A model generated the notes under the pieces. That model did not search any database, was not told the origin of the DNA, and saw only the letters and a list, made by a program, of their open reading frames with translations. The translations under genes were made by a program, and so were the position numbers. Below, piece after piece: positions 5,768-8,661 of a stretch of DNA of 8,661 bases (position 1 is its first letter; each line of letters opens with the position of its first letter). Source of the DNA: DASQVO01 sp035640715 (lineage in GTDB: Bacteria; Actinomycetota; Actinomycetes; Streptosporangiales; Streptosporangiaceae); NCBI GenBank assembly GCA_035640715.1, contig DASQVO010000181.1:1-8661 (forward strand), in the 5' to 3' direction.

Positions 5768-6715
5768 ATGCTCGCCGAGACCAGCACGTGGTTCACCGAG
5801 CGAACCTGGCAGAACCCGCCGTGGACACAGCAGCAACTGCTGCAGGCCAAGGGCGCCCGGACGGTGAGCGTGGTTCTTCCCGCACTCAACGAACAGGCCA
5901 CGGTCGGCGCCGTGGTGGCTACCGTGCTCCCGTTCGTCGGGTCGCTGGTGGACGAGTGCGTCGTCGTAGACTCCGGCTCAACGGACCGGACCATCGCGGT
6001 CGCCCGGGATGCCGGGGCCCGGGTGATCCGCCACCGCGACATCCTGCCGGACCTGCCGCCACTGCCGGGTAAGGGCGAGGTGCTCTGGCGGTCGCTGGCC
6101 GCCACCGCCGGTGAAGTGCTGCTGTTCCTCGACAGCGACCTCATCGATCCCGACCCCGGATTCATCCCCGCCCTGCTCGGCCCGATCCTGACTGAACCGG
6201 GCGTGCACCTGGTGAAGGGCTTCTACCGCCGCCCCCTGAGACTGGAGACTACCGAGGCCGGCACCGGCGGCGGACGCGTCACCGAACTGCTTGCCCGGCC
6301 CGTGCTTTCCGCGTTGTGCCCCGAGTTGTCCGGCGTCATCCAGCCGCTCGGCGGCGAGTACGCGATCACCCGCGAACTGGGCGAATCGGTGCCCTTCGCC
6401 GCGGGTTACGGCGTGGAGATCGGCCTGCTGCTGGACGCCCATACCCGCTACGGCCTGGCCGGCCTGGCCCAGGTCAACCTCGGTGTCCGCAAGCACCGCA
6501 ATCGCTCGCTGCAGCAGCTGGGCGTGATGGCCCGCCAGATCCTCGGCACCGCACTCGCCCGCACCGGCCAGCCGGCGCAGGGTACTTCCGCGTTCACCCA
6601 GTTCATTCAGGTCGATGGCGAATGGCTGCCGGATGCCACCGAGGTGCTGGTCGCCGACCGGCCGGCCATCCGTGAACTCCGCCAGTGCTCCCTGGACCGC
6701 GACATCGCCTCGTGA
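5768..6715 (+). CDS. gpgS: Glucosyl-3-phosphoglycerate synthase (GT81)
   Basis: GpgS transfers glucose from a nucleotide sugar (UDP- or ADP-glucose) to 3-phosphoglycerate, the first step toward methylglucose lipopolysaccharides and glucosylglycerate. The 315-aa product shows the full GT-A pattern: VSVVLPALNE (33-42), DSGSTD (68-73), PGKGEVLWRSLAAT with Lys102, and the metal/sugar motif DSD (122-124). Acceptor-site elements follow: KGFYRRPL, GGGRVTEL (167-174), QPLGGEYA, GYGVEIG (213-219) and NLGVRKHRNR, whose His243 matches the family's metal-binding His. I choose the ATG at 5768, with GGGAG 5 nt upstream. An in-frame ATG at 5681 would add 29 residues but lacks a ribosome site and family similarity. 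The length fits the M. tuberculosis enzyme (about 324 aa). The gene converges on the folP2 operon, and gpgS is next to folP2 in mycobacteria too. The product is cytosolic. Confidence 0.95.
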   Translation: MLAETSTWFTERTWQNPPWTQQQLLQAKGARTVSVVLPALNEQATVGAVVATVLPFVGSLVDECVVVDSGSTDRTIAVARDAGARVIRHRDILPDLPPLPGKGEVLWRSLAATAGEVLLFLDSDLIDPDPGFIPALLGPILTEPGVHLVKGFYRRPLRLETTEAGTGGGRVTELLARPVLSALCPELSGVIQPLGGEYAITRELGESVPFAAGYGVEIGLLLDAHTRYGLAGLAQVNLGVRKHRNRSLQQLGVMARQILGTALARTGQPAQGTSAFTQFIQVDGEWLPDATEVLVADRPAIRELRQCSLDRDIAS

Positions 6716-6741
6716 GCGGCGGTCGACGGGCCTGCCCGCCG
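6716..6741. terminator. Weak candidate terminator between converging genes
   Basis: CGGCGG (6717-6722) pairs with CCGCCG (6736-6741), and a smaller GGG/CCC hairpin is possible inside. It sits in the 58-bp gap between the convergent gpgS and LigB-like genes, where a bidirectional terminator is expected. There is no T-run and the alternative folds compete. Confidence 0.3.
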
Positions 6742-6773
6742 AACGGTTCCGCCTGTGGAGACAGCTTCCGGAC

Positions 6774-7469
6774 TCACCCGGCTGCCGCGGCCTGCCCGAA
6801 GAGGGCAACCAGGTACGCCACCCCGAAGGGCACGTCGGTGTACAAGACCTCGGTGACGGGCCGGGGTGAAGGCATCGCGCCCGCCAGCACCTGCCACGCC
6901 GGCCGGCCCGTCGCCATCAGCTCGCGTGCCAGGGCAGGGTCCGTGGCGGCCAGCGCGTCCACGTCGCCGTCCCGGACGGCGCGCTCAATGCCGGCGTCGA
7001 ACGCCGCCGCCCGTTCATCGAAGAAGCCCGGGGCCGCGGGGGTCCGCCGGGCACTGCCGTCCCCCATGACCAGCATCGCCGCCCGGGCATCGGAGCTGGC
7101 GAGCTCCGCCCCGAGCCTGAGGCAGCTAGCGGCCGGTTCGTCCTCGCCGATCGCCTGCAGGACGCGGGCCCCGGAATATCCAGCCTGGTCGAGAAGCAGG
7201 GCGCCGATCCCGAGTGACAGCGGCAGGCCGGGCTTCCCGGCTGCCCCCAGGGCCGGGGCGAAGGCGGATAGGTCCAGGCGGTCGCCCGGGTCCCACTGCG
7301 CTGTCACGGCGGCGGACCCGACGATGATAATCACGCTGGGCCGCATCCGGGCCAGCCGCCCGGCGGCCTCAGCGCAGGCGTCCCGCAGTTCGGGCAGGAC
7401 CGGCTCCCGCCCGGACAATTCCCGGGCCAGCAGCGGCGGGCACGGGCACACGGCGGCGCCGGTGATCAC
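6774..7469 (-). CDS. Class III extradiol dioxygenase (LigB)-like protein
   Basis: A 231-aa member of the actinobacterial 'class III extradiol dioxygenase subunit B-like' family (M. tuberculosis Rv2728c type), whose substrate is unknown. Seen: AAVCPCPPLLARELSG at the N-terminus; a hydrophobic strand VIIIVGSAA (46-54); VMGDGSARRTPAAPGFFDERAAAFD (134-158), the strongest family motif; then GRPAWQVLAGAM and the closing TDVPFGVAYLVALF. In true LigB enzymes the N-terminal motif carries a metal-ligand His. Here that place (residue 10) is Cys, so catalysis by non-haem iron is doubtful. The GTG start at 7469 has GAAGG 7 nt upstream and lies 27 nt after the folP2 stop, so the two are one operon. Substrate and reaction cannot be assigned. 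Confidence 0.85.
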   Translation of the reverse strand: MITGAAVCPCPPLLARELSGREPVLPELRDACAEAAGRLARMRPSVIIIVGSAAVTAQWDPGDRLDLSAFAPALGAAGKPGLPLSLGIGALLLDQAGYSGARVLQAIGEDEPAASCLRLGAELASSDARAAMLVMGDGSARRTPAAPGFFDERAAAFDAGIERAVRDGDVDALAATDPALARELMATGRPAWQVLAGAMPSPRPVTEVLYTDVPFGVAYLVALFGQAAAAG

Positions 7470-7496
7470 GACGGGACCTTCCCCGGGGACATGCCG

Positions 7497-8417
7497 CTAG
7501 GCCAATCCCCGGATGGTACGGGCCGGCCTGAGGTCACCGCGGATCGCTGCGATCATGTCCAGCACCGCGCGGGTTTCCCGGACGTGGTGGACGCGGAAGA
7601 TCCTGGCCCCCTGCCACGCGCAGACCGCCGCCACCGCCAGCGACCCGGCTAGGCGATCTTCAATCCCCGCACCGAGCGTCTCGCCGATGAAGTCCTTGTT
7701 CGACAGCGACACCAGCACCGGCCAGCCCGTATCCACCATGTCCGCCAGGCGCCGGGTGACCTCCAGCGAGTGCCAGGTGTTCTTGCCGAAGTCGTGCGCC
7801 GGGTCAATGACGATCCGTGACGGGTCGACCCCGGCGTCGGCCGCGCGGGCGGCCAGCCCCAGCGTCCGGTCCAGCACGTCCGCCATGACATCGGAGTAGG
7901 TCACCCGGAACGGGCGCGTCCGCGGGGCCAGCCCGCCGGCGTGCGAGCACACCAGGCCCGCACCATATTCGGCGGCGACATCGGCCAGCAGCGGGTCCCA
8001 GCCGCCCCAGGTGTCGTTCAGCAGGTCCGCTCCCGCCGCGCACGCCGCCCGCCCCACCTCGTGCCGCCATGTGTCCACGCTGATGACCAGGCCGGGATAG
8101 GCGCCGCGAACCGCCTCCACGAACGGGACGGTACGCCGGATCTCCTCACTCACCGTCACCTCGGCGCCGGGCTTCGCCGGCACGCCGCCGATGTCGACGA
8201 TGTCCGCGCCCTCGGCGACCACGGCATGCACCCGTTCCATCGCCGCCGGCTCCTCCCAGGTCAGCCCGGGCCGGTAGAAGGAATCCGGGGTCCGGTTGAT
8301 GATCGCCATGACCAGCGGCTGCGCTGGGGCGAACTCTCTGGCGCCCAGGCGAACAGGCCCCGGCCGGCGCGCCGGGCCCGGCTTCCTGGCACCGTCCGGC
8401 TCGGTCGGGATTACCAC
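7497..8417 (-). CDS. folP2: FolP2-type dihydropteroate synthase-like protein
   Basis: A 306-aa TIM-barrel protein of the pterin-binding (DHPS) family that matches the FolP2 branch closely. Motifs: VMAIINRTPDSFY (36-48), DIGGVPAKPGAEV (75-87), ISVDTWRHEV (112-121), LLNDTWGGWDP (132-142), IDPAHDFGKNTWHSL (204-218), SLSNKDFIGETLG (237-249), FRVHHVRETRAVL (274-286), and the C-terminus TIRGLA. Classical DHPS has ESTRPG and SRKRFIG where this protein has VPAKPG and SNKDFIG. M. tuberculosis FolP2 (Rv1207) has the same kind of changes and has been reported to lack DHPS activity, so a role in folate synthesis is unlikely. Rv1207 is adjacent to gpgS (Rv1208); here they converge with one gene between. 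This suggests a function connected with glucosylglycerate/methylglucose polysaccharide metabolism, but it is unproven. The GTG at 8417 is the only reasonable start: an in-frame TGA lies upstream and the next start (ATG, residue 37) is inside the first motif. Residues 1-22 are a basic, Pro-rich leader. Confidence 0.93.
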   Translation of the reverse strand: MVIPTEPDGARKPGPARRPGPVRLGAREFAPAQPLVMAIINRTPDSFYRPGLTWEEPAAMERVHAVVAEGADIVDIGGVPAKPGAEVTVSEEIRRTVPFVEAVRGAYPGLVISVDTWRHEVGRAACAAGADLLNDTWGGWDPLLADVAAEYGAGLVCSHAGGLAPRTRPFRVTYSDVMADVLDRTLGLAARAADAGVDPSRIVIDPAHDFGKNTWHSLEVTRRLADMVDTGWPVLVSLSNKDFIGETLGAGIEDRLAGSLAVAAVCAWQGARIFRVHHVRETRAVLDMIAAIRGDLRPARTIRGLA

Positions 8418-8429
8418 GCCGTCAATGTA
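8418..8429 (-). promoter_or_regulatory. Candidate leaderless -10 box of folP2
   Basis: TACATT (8429-8424, minus strand) fits the actinobacterial -10 pattern TANNNT and lies exactly 6 nt before the GTG at 8417. Transcription would begin at the start codon. This agrees with the lack of any ribosome site before this GTG. No strong -35 is visible 17-18 nt upstream. The rest of the 114-bp gap must also serve the divergent VOC gene. Confidence 0.5.
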
Positions 8430-8531
8430 CCGAACGGCTTCGCCAGCGGTGACGTCCGCACCTGCGCGGCGGTGTCACCACCCGCCCGTGGCGTTCCGCC
8501 GGCGATCACAGCGAGCTGCAAGGATAGTTGC

Positions 8532-8661
8532 GTGGACATACTGAGCAGCCGGATTCTGCTGCGCCCCGCCGACCTCGGCCGGAGCCGCCAGTTCTACCGC
8601 GATGTGCTGGGCCTTGCGGTCTACCGGGAGTTCGGCTCCCCGGCCGATCCTGGGGTGGTGT
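8532..8661 (+). CDS. Glyoxalase/VOC-family protein (5' part only)
   Basis: A GTG start at 8532 with AAGGA 7 nt upstream, open to the window edge (43 codons). The product begins DILSSRILLRPADLGRSRQFYRDVLGLAVYREFG, the first beta-alpha-beta unit of the vicinal oxygen chelate fold (RxxDLxxSxxFYxxxLGL). The metal-ligand residues of the family lie mostly beyond the edge, so activity (glyoxalase, fosfomycin/bleomycin-type resistance, dioxygenase) cannot be told. It is divergent from folP2 across 114 bp. Confidence 0.85.
   Translation, partial: MDILSSRILLRPADLGRSRQFYRDVLGLAVYREFGSPADPGVV

Noticed and set aside
5978..6808. Minus-strand open frame opposite gpgS
   Set aside because: Antisense shadow; all GT-A motifs of GpgS are on the plus strand.
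6685..7500. Plus-strand open frame opposite the LigB-like gene
   Set aside because: Ser/Ala/Arg-rich shadow overlapping the end of gpgS. The minus strand carries the conserved family.
1..8661. CRISPR array, tRNA or rRNA genes, complete insertion sequence
   Set aside because: No regularly spaced repeats, cloverleaf-like segment, rRNA sequence or intact transposase was seen on either strand. The tandem repeats found are coding.

Overview
The window is high-GC DNA with strongly GC-biased third codon positions, GTG starts and short intergenic gaps. It encodes a GpgS/FolP2 pair of the kind known from Mycobacterium and its relatives. This points to an actinobacterium, probably a mycelial or soil lineage. 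I cannot place it to genus. The left 2.4 kb is visibly less GC-biased than the rest, above all the gene-free part, and may have a different history.

Left block (1-1767, minus strand): a two-gene operon. A 241-aa protein with a Gly-rich N-terminus, a hydrophobic segment and an acidic, repeat-bearing tail is followed after 5 nt by an SRPBCC-domain protein that runs off the window. This pair resembles the accessory 'DNA primase-like / SRPBCC' genes of Streptomyces-type gas vesicle clusters, so a gvp locus may continue to the left. A good match to a sigma-B-type stress promoter (GTTT-N15-GGGTA) lies about 100 nt upstream.

Middle block (1768-4336): about 700 bp without a convincing gene, containing a cluster of inverted repeats and possible coding debris. 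Then come, on the minus strand, a 58-aa gene that looks like a truncated deazaflavin-dependent reductase and an ECF sigma factor with a C-terminal SnoaL-like domain. On the plus strand is a decayed DHA2-type MFS exporter that has lost its N-terminus and centre and changed frame. A 13-bp GC-rich hairpin closes this block.

Right block (4337-8661): a CorA magnesium/cobalt channel and a glucosyl-3-phosphoglycerate synthase (GpgS) on the plus strand. Converging on them are a FolP2-type dihydropteroate-synthase-like protein and a class III extradiol dioxygenase (LigB-like) protein in one minus-strand operon. The start of a glyoxalase/VOC protein is divergent from folP2. GpgS makes the precursor of methylglucose lipopolysaccharides, and its known chemistry needs a divalent metal. 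The folP2-gpgS association also exists in M. tuberculosis (Rv1207-Rv1208), so this cluster is probably functionally meaningful. folP2 appears to be leaderless, with a TACATT box six bases before its GTG.
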